Shown: one piece after another, positions 1-8,509 of the stretch
Position numbering within the stretch: the first letter of the stretch is position 1
How the letters are laid out: every line of letters starts with the position of its first letter
The notes under the pieces: generated by a model
What the model saw: the letters and a program-made list of their open reading frames with translations, nothing else
Told to the model about the DNA's origin: nothing
Databases searched by the model: none
Made by a program: the position numbers and the translations under genes
From: Alcanivoracaceae bacterium
GTDB lineage: Bacteria; Pseudomonadota; Gammaproteobacteria; Xanthomonadales; Marinicellaceae
NCBI GenBank assembly: GCA_016744455.1
Contig: JADGEI010000009.1
Span: forward strand, 53,651 to 117,650
Reading direction: 5' to 3'
DNA length: 64,000 bases

Positions 1-716
1 AAGTTAATAAAATTTCAGATGATGACATACAAAATTATTTGTATTTTTGCAAAAGAGAAAAGCAGTACTCGTTTTCGTCAATGAAGCAAGTATTAGCAAC
101 CATACGATTTTTATACGGTAAAGTTTTTCATCAGCCCATTCCTAAGGTGCTTGATATCAAATTACGAAAACCTCTTTATTTGCCCACCGTCCTATCTGCT
201 AAGGATATTTCTAGACTAATTAAAGTAACCAATAATTTAAAACACAAAACTATACTTTTGTTGATTTATTCTGGAGGCTTGCGCTTGGGTGAATTATTAA
301 ACTTAAAAATTGGCGATATAGATTCTGAATCAATGAGAATACATATTCGCCAAGCCAAAGGCAAAAAAGACAGGTACATCATGCTTTCTGATAAGTCTTT
401 GGCTATGCTGCGTGAATATTACAAAAAATATAAACCTACTGATTATTTAATCGAAGGTCAAAAAGGAAAATACAGCCCGACAAGTGTGCAAAGTGTTTTT
501 AAAACCGCTTTAAAAAAATCTGGAATTAAGAAAAATGTGACTGTACATTCTTTACGGCATAGTTTTGCGACACATTTATTAGATAAGGGTACTGATATTA
601 GGTATATTCAGGAGTTGCTTGGGCATAAACGTTTGGAAACGACGCAGATTTATACTCATGTTTCTTCGCATTCGATAAATAATATTAAAAGCCCTGCTGA
701 CTTTTTGGATATTTAA
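1..716 (+). CDS. Tyrosine recombinase / phage-type integrase, 5' end cut by window edge
   Basis: Site-specific DNA strand exchange by a tyrosine recombinase. The frame (first full codon at base 3) is open to the window edge, so the N-terminal core-binding domain is only partly seen and the true start lies upstream; the TTG at 39 is not a believable start. Numbered from that TTG, the full catalytic set is visible: Arg82 in GGLRLGE, a beta-hairpin Lys107 in AKGKKDR, His170 and Arg173 in HSLRHSFATHL, His196 in LLGHKRLE and the nucleophile Tyr205 in QIYTHV. The tail KSPADFLDI resembles XerD- and IntI-like proteins, but the extra helix typical of integron integrases between patch II and patch III is not seen. 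It ends 5 bp before nadD. It is probably active, and its target is unknown. Confidence 0.9.
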   Translation, partial: VNKISDDDIQNYLYFCKREKQYSFSSMKQVLATIRFLYGKVFHQPIPKVLDIKLRKPLYLPTVLSAKDISRLIKVTNNLKHKTILLLIYSGGLRLGELLNLKIGDIDSESMRIHIRQAKGKKDRYIMLSDKSLAMLREYYKKYKPTDYLIEGQKGKYSPTSVQSVFKTALKKSGIKKNVTVHSLRHSFATHLLDKGTDIRYIQELLGHKRLETTQIYTHVSSHSINNIKSPADFLDI

Positions 717-721
717 CTTAT

Positions 722-1609
722 ATGCGTTCTTTAACTGTTTTGTTCGGGTTAACTGCTGATCCTGTTCATAAAGGCCATGAACAAGCTATAATTAATGGCG
801 TTGAGTTTTTGTTAGAACAAGGGCTTACCATTAATCAATTCATTTTAGTGCCAGTTTATCAACCAAACCTTATTGGCAATAAAAAATCCCCTGTTGCTGG
901 TTTTAAACAGCGGGTGGAAATGTGTGAATTGGTTGCCAAACGCTTATCGAAAAAATTGGGGTGTCTTATTGTTGTGAGTCAAATTGAAAAACAATTGGCT
1001 AAAACTACTGGTGAGAAGAATTACAGTTATACGACGATTAAGTACTTTGCTGATGAACAAAATAATGTAAATAATTGGATTCCCGCCTTCGCGGGAATGA
1101 CGGAGGCCGAAGGAATGAATAAGATTGAAGAGGAAGCAAGGGCCAGAGATGTGACAAAGTTTGAAGGGGAAGCAGGGGCCAGAGATGTGACTGAGTTTGA
1201 AGGGGAAGCAGGGGCCAGGGTTGTGACTGAGTTCGAAGGGGAAACTGGGGTCGAAAGAGTAACGGAGAGTGTAGGAGTCCCGAAAACCGGTAAGAAAAAT
1301 AAGTCGTTGTTATTTATGGTTAGTGCTGACCATTTTAGTGGTCGTTGGCCGAAATTTAGGCAGTGGTATAAATGGAATGAACTATTGGATTATACTGGTT
1401 TATTAATCAATCATCGCCCTGGGCAGAAAATAAACCAAGCTTTTATTGAAAAACTTAAAAACATTAATCCAAAAATTTTGGTGGTTGAGAAGAGGAAATC
1501 TATTTCTGTCTCTTCTACTCAAATTCGCGCTGGAAAATTTGATTTAACGGCTTTATCTACTGATGTATTGAACTATATTCAGGAGAATAACATCTACCAG
1601 TTAAATTGA
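722..1609 (+). CDS. nadD: Nicotinate-nucleotide adenylyltransferase with in-frame repeat insertion
   Basis: NadD transfers AMP to nicotinate mononucleotide in NAD biosynthesis in the cytoplasm. The nucleotidyltransferase signature GLTADPVHKGHE lies at the N-terminus, and the C-terminal SVSSTQIRAG matches the ISSTxIR motif. The protein is 295 aa against about 210-220 for the family. The excess is one block, roughly residues 117-193, placed between the segment ending KYFADEQ and the conserved strand LLFMVSADHF (usually YFIIGSD). The block begins with NWIPAFAGMT, translated from a palindromic element, followed by four 12-residue repeats of the FEGEAGARDVTE type. All conserved NadD segments are intact on both sides, so the enzyme is likely functional with a surface loop extension. 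Family assignment is firm; tolerance of the insertion is inferred. Confidence 0.88.
   Translation: MRSLTVLFGLTADPVHKGHEQAIINGVEFLLEQGLTINQFILVPVYQPNLIGNKKSPVAGFKQRVEMCELVAKRLSKKLGCLIVVSQIEKQLAKTTGEKNYSYTTIKYFADEQNNVNNWIPAFAGMTEAEGMNKIEEEARARDVTKFEGEAGARDVTEFEGEAGARVVTEFEGETGVERVTESVGVPKTGKKNKSLLFMVSADHFSGRWPKFRQWYKWNELLDYTGLLINHRPGQKINQAFIEKLKNINPKILVVEKRKSISVSSTQIRAGKFDLTALSTDVLNYIQENNIYQLN
1079..1098. repeat. Palindromic element ATTCCCGC-CTTC-GCGGGAAT inside nadD
   Basis: A perfect 8-bp inverted repeat with a CTTC loop. In this reading frame the surrounding bases give WIPAFAGMT, the well-known translation of a dispersed palindromic repeat found in many bacterial genomes. It marks the left end of the extra segment in nadD. 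No second copy was seen in this window. Confidence 0.85.
1125..1268 (+). repeat. Four tandem 36-bp repeats in frame in nadD
   Basis: Units begin near 1125, 1161, 1197 and 1233 with exact 36-bp spacing. Units 2 and 3 are nearly identical; units 1 and 4 are more diverged. Each encodes 12 residues of the form FEGEAGARDVTE, so the frame is kept whatever the copy number. The peptide is acidic and glycine/alanine-rich, consistent with a flexible loop. Confidence 0.9.
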
Positions 1610-1654
1610 AATTCATAAGAGATTTTTATACGCTCCATGAGTTGTATTAAGGCC

Positions 1655-2170
1655 TCAATAAAGTTGGAAAAACATCAATTCCTCGCTATCATTTTCAATT
1701 TTTATCATCTCTTTATAACTTAAACCCAATTTCTTTAAGAGGTTCTGTGATGCTATGTTGGTTGTTGTGGTAATAGCATTGATTTGTTTGATATTGAAAT
1801 TGTTGAGAGCAATCTCCTTTATTTTATTAGCACTTTCATAGGCGTAACCTTTTTTTTCATAGTCTGGTAACAAACTAAACCCAATATCAATTCCTTTGAG
1901 GCCTTCACGGTCATATAAACCGCAAGTTCCTATTTTTAGGTCATCCGATTTGCGTATAATGGTAAAATTTCCATACCCAAGTTTTTCAATTTGAGGACTC
2001 ATTTTTGATTGGATGTAACTCTGCGCGTCTGCTATTGATTTAACATTTCTATCACCTATGAACTTCAACCATTTTGGTGTGTTCATCAACTCTAAAATAA
2101 ATGCTGCATCTTCGATAGTTGTAGGTCTGATTGTTAATCGTTCTGTACTGTAATGATTTCCATAAGTCAT
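1655..2170 (-). CDS. GNAT-family N-acetyltransferase (RimJ/RimL type)
   Basis: A 171-aa acetyl-CoA-dependent N-acetyltransferase of the Acetyltransf_3 type. The N-terminal TERLTIRP is the usual family opening. DYEKKGYAYES near residue 107 corresponds to the acetyl-CoA binding motif A, and NIASQNLLKKLGL near residue 140 is the usual motif B helix. Homologues modify ribosomal-protein N-termini or small molecules; the substrate cannot be read from sequence. It is convergent with nadD and looks like a stand-alone gene. Confidence 0.8.
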   Translation of the reverse strand: MTYGNHYSTERLTIRPTTIEDAAFILELMNTPKWLKFIGDRNVKSIADAQSYIQSKMSPQIEKLGYGNFTIIRKSDDLKIGTCGLYDREGLKGIDIGFSLLPDYEKKGYAYESANKIKEIALNNFNIKQINAITTTTNIASQNLLKKLGLSYKEMIKIENDSEELMFFQLY

Positions 2171-2279
2171 AAAAACTCTCTTAATTATTTATCAAAAAAA
2201 CACCCTTTTTCTTGGGTTTTCAAAGCGGTGTATAACTATTGCACTTATAATAACACAAATTCAAGATTTGGAATTAACC

Positions 2280-3365
2280 ATGACCGCAAGATGCCTACAA
2301 GGAACGCTTACTATTGAAGCTTTCTTAGATGATAACTCACAACCTCAATTAGTGTTAAGTCAAGAGGAAATTAAACAACTTAATCAACAAATAAGTAAAG
2401 AGTTATCAGCAGTGGTTCCTAATCTTGATGACAGTTCTTATGCCATTGTCGGTGGACTGTATCAAAGCAGTGAGCTACTACAGCCTGGCTTTCCAATTCA
2501 TTCACAATTACGTCAATATGCCAATGCGGCATTGAAAGGTGAAAACAATCGCCGCAACCAATTAATCATAGGTGCCAACGATGATGGCTTGCCTGAAGGG
2601 TTGGCCCATAACGATAATGTACAAACCACACCACTATTTTTTATTCCTTTTGTAATCATCAGCGAAAATGATGACACCAAGGAAATTTTTGAAAAACAAC
2701 TGATGCACAAGGGCATGGGGTCTAAAAAGTTATTGCAACAAGTACAGGATGCCATCGGTGTAAAGTTACGCCATATCAATTTTATGACGGTACTGGATTT
2801 GGCTGCCATGATGCATAATCACCTACAAATGGCAGGCTTTGAACCATTGTGGCAAATTTTAGAACAAGCTGTTTTCAGTCAAAACCCTGAAACCAAGGTA
2901 ACAACACCACAGCATAATGAGTTTTACTTATCCAAAAAAATGGTTTTTACTCCATTTTTTTCTTACCTCTTTTGGAGTACACATGGGCCAGGAAAAGACC
3001 TCACACAACCACAGGAAAAATACCTGCATTACACCCAAGTTCAACGACAGTATGTTGCAACACTAGTAGAACATGGTTTGGATGTGCGTCAATACATACC
3101 AACACCACAAACGTACCCCATTAATGAGAAAGAAATTTGTTTTGCCACTCTTGATCAGACCCGGCTCACTGGTGATTATTACCATGAAATAATCACACCA
3201 ATTAATGAAGATAAAAAAGTAAATGTCGAAAAAAATTCCCACCAACACTTAGGCATGTTATTTTTCCAAGTCAGTGATGATCAGGATGGACTCGAATTTT
3301 ATTACCCTTTAACTCAAAAGGGTATTCCTGAAATTGAGAAGCTACTTAAAGGCAGAGAACTTTAA
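2280..3365 (+). CDS. Conserved-looking hypothetical protein, 361 aa
   Basis: I do not recognise this protein. It has no signal peptide, no clear membrane segment and no familiar catalytic motif. Composition is normal for a soluble cytoplasmic protein, with several Gln/Asn-rich stretches and aromatic segments such as VFTPFFSYLFWSTHGPG. The start is taken as the ATG at 2280 rather than a TTG 12 bases upstream; neither has a strong ribosome binding site. Codon use matches the neighbouring housekeeping genes and the frame is long and undisturbed, so it is very likely real. It lies upstream of uvrD with a 191-bp gap, so no operon is implied. Confidence 0.7.
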   Translation: MTARCLQGTLTIEAFLDDNSQPQLVLSQEEIKQLNQQISKELSAVVPNLDDSSYAIVGGLYQSSELLQPGFPIHSQLRQYANAALKGENNRRNQLIIGANDDGLPEGLAHNDNVQTTPLFFIPFVIISENDDTKEIFEKQLMHKGMGSKKLLQQVQDAIGVKLRHINFMTVLDLAAMMHNHLQMAGFEPLWQILEQAVFSQNPETKVTTPQHNEFYLSKKMVFTPFFSYLFWSTHGPGKDLTQPQEKYLHYTQVQRQYVATLVEHGLDVRQYIPTPQTYPINEKEICFATLDQTRLTGDYYHEIITPINEDKKVNVEKNSHQHLGMLFFQVSDDQDGLEFYYPLTQKGIPEIEKLLKGREL

Positions 3366-3556
3366 ATAACCCAATAAAAATGGCTTATGAAATATTCTGC
3401 CCTGATTATCGGTAGTGGAATGGCTAGTATTATGCCGCAGGGTTGATATACAGACAAATAGGAATGATTCTTTCTTCATTAACTTCAAGCCCTTCATGGT
3501 AAAACTAACGCCCTATCATTTATAATTAACTATTCATACGTAACTAATACAAACAC

Positions 3557-5722
3557 TTGCTAAGCACACATAAACTATTAATCAACCTCAATGAAGCACA
3601 AACGGCAGCGGTTACAACCGATGCTCAACACTCTTTAGTTTTGGCCGGTGCAGGTAGTGGCAAGACACGGGTTTTGGTTTATAGAATTGCTTGGCTATTA
3701 GCAGCTGAAGGGATTTCACCTTATGCCATACTAGCAGTTACTTTTACCAATAAGGCTGCCGCTGAAATGCGTAATCGCGTGACTGAGTTGCTTGATAAGC
3801 CAGCAAGAGGAATGTGGATAGGTACTTTTCATTCAATTGCCCTACGTCTATTGACAATGCACCATAAGGAAGCAGGGTTACCGAAGAATTTTCAAATACT
3901 GGATTCTGAGGATCAATACCGCCTAATTCGCCGAGTCATATCTGATTTGGAATTGGATGAAAAACAATGGGTTCCACGAACGGTGCAAGGATTTATAAAT
4001 GGTAAGAAAAATGAAGGCATTCGTGCTAATGAAATAGATGATTTTGGCGATGACAACTCCTCAACTTTAATTAAAATATATCAACAATATGACGATCATT
4101 GTAACCGTGGTGGATTGATTGATTTTGCAGAAATGCTATTATCTACCCATCAATTATTACTAAACAACCCACCATTATTGGAACATTATCAAGGCCGGTT
4201 TGGAGCCATTCTTGTCGATGAATTTCAAGACACTAATGAAATTCAATCAGCATTCATTCGCTTATTGGCAGGTGCGAAAAATCGAGTCATGGTGGTAGGT
4301 GATGATGATCAATCAATTTATGCATGGCGTGGAGCCAAAATAGATCACATTATTGGATTTAAAGACCTGTATTCTGACGTTAAGCAATACAAATTAGAGC
4401 AAAATTACCGTTCAACTAACACTATTTTAAAAGCGGCTAACGCGGTGATTAAAAATAATGCTAAAAGATTAGGCAAGGAACTGTGGTCTAAACAAATTGA
4501 AGGCGATTTAATCCACTATTATGGTGCATATTCTGAGTACGATGAAGCTGCATTTGTCGCAGAAGAAGTCGAAAACATTATAGATTCGGGTGTCGATGGC
4601 GATAATATTGCTTTGCTCTACCGTTCCAATATGCAATCACGGTTATTAGAAGAACATTTACTCAAACATAATATTCCCTATAAAGTTTACGGTGGTCTTC
4701 GATTTTTTGAACGCATGGAAATCAAAGATGTATTGGCCTATGTGAGATTAATCAACAATCGACATGATGATGTTGGTTTTGAGCGTATTATTAATACACC
4801 AACCCGTGGGCTGGGGGCAAAAACCATTAATCAAATAAGAAATTTTGCCCAAATCAACAGCGTTAGTTTGTTTGCAGCTTCGATAAAGTTAATTGAAAAC
4901 AAAGTTTTAGCTAATCGAGCCGCCACTTCATTAGCGGGCTTTGTTAACATGATTGATGACTTTGATCATAACCATGATAAGGAGCAACTCCACCCTTTAT
5001 TTGATGATGTTATCGAACGCACAGGCTTGCGTGACCATTACCAAAAAGAGCCGCCAGAAAAAGCGTTAACGCGTCTAGAAAATTTGGATGAGTTACTCAA
5101 TGCAGCCGAAACCTTTGTTAAGCCTGAAGAAGATGACCAAATTGGCATGACAGCACTGGCATCTTTTTTGGCACAAGTTTCTTTAGAGGCCGGTGAACGC
5201 AGTAGTGATAAAGATGTACCATGTGTGCAATTGATGACTTTACATAGCGCTAAAGGTTTGGAGTTTCCCTATGTGTTTTTGGTTGGACTGGAACAAGGTT
5301 TATTTCCACATCAAAACTCAATGGATGATCCAGAAAAGTTACAAGAAGAAAGAAGGTTGTGTTACGTTGGCATCACCCGAGCCGAACAAAAATTGTTTAT
5401 GACTTATGCGACATCAAGACGAATACGTGGCCGAACCCAAGGCTGTGCACCATCCAAATTTTTGCAAGAAATCCCAAATAAACTGGTGGATCAATTACAA
5501 GGAAATGTTTTTAACATACCAAGAAACTCAATGTTCGACAATTCCAATAGCTCCCAGTTTTCACACTATAAACCAGGTGTTGCAGTATCGCATAAAATTT
5601 TTGGAGAAGGTGTTGTGCTAGAGCTATCTGGCCAAGGCGATTACACCCAAATCATGGTTGAATTCAGCCAGCACGGTACAAAAATACTCGCTGCAAAATT
5701 TGCTAAATTAGAAGTTCTTTAA
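3557..5722 (+). CDS. uvrD: ATP-dependent DNA helicase II
   Basis: A superfamily 1A 3'-5' helicase for nucleotide excision and mismatch repair. The length (721 aa) equals that of E. coli UvrD. All SF1 motifs are present: Walker A GAGSGKT at 31-37, Ia AVTFTNKAAAEM, DEFQDTN at 221-227, GDDDQSIYAWRGA, LEQNYRST, LMTLHSAKGLEFPYVFLVG and YVGITRAEQKL. The C-terminal segment around HKIFGEGVV is the Tudor-like tail that distinguishes UvrD/PcrA from Rep. The frame is closed by TAA at 3545 and has no early ATG, so translation must start at the TTG at 3557 or a nearby non-AUG codon, without an obvious Shine-Dalgarno sequence. A second SF1 helicase, rep, lies at 44829. Confidence 0.93.
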   Translation: MLSTHKLLINLNEAQTAAVTTDAQHSLVLAGAGSGKTRVLVYRIAWLLAAEGISPYAILAVTFTNKAAAEMRNRVTELLDKPARGMWIGTFHSIALRLLTMHHKEAGLPKNFQILDSEDQYRLIRRVISDLELDEKQWVPRTVQGFINGKKNEGIRANEIDDFGDDNSSTLIKIYQQYDDHCNRGGLIDFAEMLLSTHQLLLNNPPLLEHYQGRFGAILVDEFQDTNEIQSAFIRLLAGAKNRVMVVGDDDQSIYAWRGAKIDHIIGFKDLYSDVKQYKLEQNYRSTNTILKAANAVIKNNAKRLGKELWSKQIEGDLIHYYGAYSEYDEAAFVAEEVENIIDSGVDGDNIALLYRSNMQSRLLEEHLLKHNIPYKVYGGLRFFERMEIKDVLAYVRLINNRHDDVGFERIINTPTRGLGAKTINQIRNFAQINSVSLFAASIKLIENKVLANRAATSLAGFVNMIDDFDHNHDKEQLHPLFDDVIERTGLRDHYQKEPPEKALTRLENLDELLNAAETFVKPEEDDQIGMTALASFLAQVSLEAGERSSDKDVPCVQLMTLHSAKGLEFPYVFLVGLEQGLFPHQNSMDDPEKLQEERRLCYVGITRAEQKLFMTYATSRRIRGRTQGCAPSKFLQEIPNKLVDQLQGNVFNIPRNSMFDNSNSSQFSHYKPGVAVSHKIFGEGVVLELSGQGDYTQIMVEFSQHGTKILAAKFAKLEVL

Positions 5723-5784
5723 CTTTTAACAGCACATCACAAAGTCAACAAACTTATTGAACTGTTTTTTACTCGCAAAACTGA

Positions 5785-7695
5785 TTAACCAAGTTTTCCT
5801 GGGTAATCTGCTATTCCTGGGTTTTCACTGACTCCTATTAGTTTCGGGTGGTTAACCTTTGCTAACCTTAAAACATTGTCATCAGACTTATTGTTTAAGA
5901 TATAGTCTCGAACCACATCCCACATCAAACGGCCTTTGGGTGCTTGACTGACACTTGCCCAACCGGCTATTTTATACATTTTATCTTTTACGATTAGATC
6001 ACCATTATCCAAACGTGCTTCCGTAATTCTTTGCCCTAATGGTTTTGATGGTTCAATTGTATAATCCAAGCCACCTAGTCTTACCATATCTCCACCTGAT
6101 TGTAGGTACGGATCTTCATCGAATAAATTGTCTGCAACACTTTCTATGGTGCGAAGTAATTCTTCACCTGAAAATTCTGAGGCATAGGTCTCACCATAGG
6201 TCATGGCACATTGGCTCATCACATCTTCCATGGTAATCCAGTCACCTTTTAAAGTGCTTACACCCCAACGTACTCCCGCTGACATTGACACATCTGCTTT
6301 ATATTCTTCACGTAAAGCATTGCATAAAATTTGATCCCACGTCCCCATAAAATTACCACGGCGATATAACAATCTATCAGCAATAGCTAGTTTTTCAGTT
6401 AGTATGGATTCATAAGTTTTACCAACCCTAGATTCATTATAGAATCGATCTTTATTTCGTGATTCAACAATGTTCTTATCGTATGTCGTTTGACGCATTT
6501 GGTCAATATAGGCTTGCATTTCTTTATCAGCAGGCAACCAATTAGTAATAATTGGCAACATTGTATAATCCATTTCAACGTGACCATCTTTAATATCAAA
6601 ATCCATAACCCCTACGTATTTACCATTGGACCCTGCATTAGTCACTAAACACGTATTTCCTGCTACATTTTTAACCTTAACTGGTTTTGGCATTCCATCA
6701 TGTGTATGACCACCAAAGACTGCATTTAATCCAGGAATATTTTCAGCCATTTTAATGTCAACATCCATACCATTATGTGATAACAAGACTATTGCATCTG
6801 GACTTTCATCTTCTTGTATGGTTTCTACTAACTCAATCATGTCGGCTTCACGCAAACCAAATGACCAATCAGGGAAAAACTCTTGAGGGTTGGCGTTGGC
6901 TGTACGTGGAAAAGCTTGGCCAATGATACAAACCCTTAATCCATTAACTTCTTTTATAACGTATGGTTGGAAGGCATGGCCACTATCTTCGTCATATAAA
7001 CCACCTCCATCAAAACGTTCAACCAGATTTTCATAGTTTTCATCCATCATGGAATCTTCCTTGACCCGTACATTTTGACCAATGAAATCACCCTTAAATA
7101 AAGCAACATTACTTAAAACTTCTTCTTCTTTATAAGTAAACTCCCAATGGCCCACCATGACATCTAAGCCCATGATATTAGAAGCTTCAACCATATCAAC
7201 ACCGCGAGTCCACAGAGATGTACCAGAACCTTGCCATAAATCTCCACCATCTATAGTCAGTGTATTGTCCTTACCTCCGGCTTGTGATCGTAAATTATCA
7301 AGCAATGTTTTAATATGAGCATACCCACCTGTTTTGCCTATATTTTTAGCAGATTTATCAAAATCTAAATAGGTGTAAGCATAAGACTCTGCCGTACTGT
7401 TTTGCATTCCCATATGCTCAAGTAATTTATTTCCCACTACATGAGGAGGTCTACCATAAGCAGCACCAACACCTAAGTTTACATTAGGTTCACGAAAGTA
7501 AACCGGATTTAACTGGCCATGAACATCGGTAATGTGTAGTATTCTCGCTTTTCCCTTCATGGGTAAGCTGTAAAAATCTTGAGGAATGGCTGCAGCTTTG
7601 TTTTTAGATTGACAAGAAATCAACCCAGGAATTGAAACACTTACTGTTCCTAAACCCAAAAGTTTTAACATATCACGTCTGTTTAATTGTGGCAT
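5785..7695 (-). CDS. soxB: Thiosulfohydrolase SoxB
   Basis: SoxB is a periplasmic dimanganese hydrolase that releases sulfate from the thiosulfate-loaded SoxYZ carrier. The 636-aa protein starts with a twin-arginine signal (NRRDMLKLLG, residues 5-14) and carries the metallophosphatase/5'-nucleotidase motifs ITDVHGQ, DGGDLWQGSG, GHWEFTYKEEE, LLSHNGMD and GGHTHDG. GHWEFTY separates SoxB from ordinary 5'-nucleotidases, which have GNHEFD at this place. It is divergent from a rhodanese-domain gene and about 28 kb away from soxCDYZ, so the sox genes are split into two blocks. Confidence 0.93.
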   Translation of the reverse strand: MPQLNRRDMLKLLGLGTVSVSIPGLISCQSKNKAAAIPQDFYSLPMKGKARILHITDVHGQLNPVYFREPNVNLGVGAAYGRPPHVVGNKLLEHMGMQNSTAESYAYTYLDFDKSAKNIGKTGGYAHIKTLLDNLRSQAGGKDNTLTIDGGDLWQGSGTSLWTRGVDMVEASNIMGLDVMVGHWEFTYKEEEVLSNVALFKGDFIGQNVRVKEDSMMDENYENLVERFDGGGLYDEDSGHAFQPYVIKEVNGLRVCIIGQAFPRTANANPQEFFPDWSFGLREADMIELVETIQEDESPDAIVLLSHNGMDVDIKMAENIPGLNAVFGGHTHDGMPKPVKVKNVAGNTCLVTNAGSNGKYVGVMDFDIKDGHVEMDYTMLPIITNWLPADKEMQAYIDQMRQTTYDKNIVESRNKDRFYNESRVGKTYESILTEKLAIADRLLYRRGNFMGTWDQILCNALREEYKADVSMSAGVRWGVSTLKGDWITMEDVMSQCAMTYGETYASEFSGEELLRTIESVADNLFDEDPYLQSGGDMVRLGGLDYTIEPSKPLGQRITEARLDNGDLIVKDKMYKIAGWASVSQAPKGRLMWDVVRDYILNNKSDDNVLRLAKVNHPKLIGVSENPGIADYPGKLG

Positions 7696-7835
7696 AGCTT
7701 ATCCATACTTGTAAATTAGAGAAACCTAATATATAGTAAATTTGTATGATTGCAAGTTGTGATAACCAAATTGTAAAAATTCAAATGAAAAGGCTTTAAT
7801 ACGCCATCTAAGTTAATGAAAAAAAGAGAACACAA

Positions 7836-8441
7836 ATGAAAAAAAATCTATTACTAACGACAGGGCTCGTTTTTGCGTTAAGTTTTAACGTGTCTTTTGC
7901 AAAGAAAGATAAAGAAACTGCAACCAAGAGTGAGGCAGCTCCAGCTAAGGAAATGTTACACATAATGTCACAGGATGATAACAAATCTTTTACTGCTGGT
8001 GGTGTCACATTCACTCGTGAAATGACACCTTGTGCAAAAAACAAAGGTTGGCTACAAGTGCTTGTGCCATTTGAAGGAGTACATCCTGTAACTGAAATTG
8101 ACATCTTAAAGTCACTTGATGACAAAGATGCACTTTTAGTAGATATGCGTACCCAAGATTGGTTTGCTGATGCAACAATTCCTACTGCTATTAACATCCC
8201 TTACACAGAAGTTGCTGGCCGAATGGAAGAATTAGGTTGCACTAAAACTGATGGAAAGTATAACTGTGCAGAGGCTAAAAAAGTCTATGCATTTTGTAAT
8301 GGTCCAGTTTGCCCACAATCTCCAATGGCAATGAAAGCGATGATTCGTGATGGCTTTCCTGCAGATAAAATCTACTACTATCGTGGTGGTATGTTAGATT
8401 GGGCTGCATTAGGTCTAAATACAGTTGAAGGTGATTTTTAG
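7836..8441 (+). CDS. Exported rhodanese-domain protein
   Basis: A 201-aa protein with a cleavable signal peptide (about residues 1-22, ending FNVSFA) and a rhodanese-like fold from about residue 85 (DALLVDMRTQDWFADATIPTAINIPY). The loop that normally holds the catalytic cysteine reads FCNGPVCPQSP, giving two candidate cysteines instead of the usual CxxGxR loop. The ribosome binding site AGAGAA precedes the ATG at a good distance. It is divergent from soxB and followed by a strong terminator at 8468-8493. A periplasmic sulfane-sulfur transfer role is inferred from the fold and its neighbours; the substrate is unknown. Confidence 0.82.
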   Translation: MKKNLLLTTGLVFALSFNVSFAKKDKETATKSEAAPAKEMLHIMSQDDNKSFTAGGVTFTREMTPCAKNKGWLQVLVPFEGVHPVTEIDILKSLDDKDALLVDMRTQDWFADATIPTAINIPYTEVAGRMEELGCTKTDGKYNCAEAKKVYAFCNGPVCPQSPMAMKAMIRDGFPADKIYYYRGGMLDWAALGLNTVEGDF

Positions 8442-8467
8442 TTGTTTTAACCTATTTTGGATTATGA

Positions 8468-8493
8468 AAGCCACTTTTGCAAGTGGCTTTTTT
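8468..8493 (+). terminator. Rho-independent terminator after the rhodanese gene
   Basis: A 9-bp stem AAGCCACTT / AAGTGGCTT with loop TTGC, followed by a T run. It lies between two convergent rhodanese genes. Confidence 0.9.
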
Positions 8494-8509
8494 AACTAAG
8501 AAGTTAGAT

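Noticed and set aside
1..716. Integron integrase (IntI) as the source of the cassette block
   Set aside because: The recombinase lacks the visible IntI-specific insertion between patches II and III and lies 16 kb from the cassettes next to nadD; it is better called a generic tyrosine recombinase.
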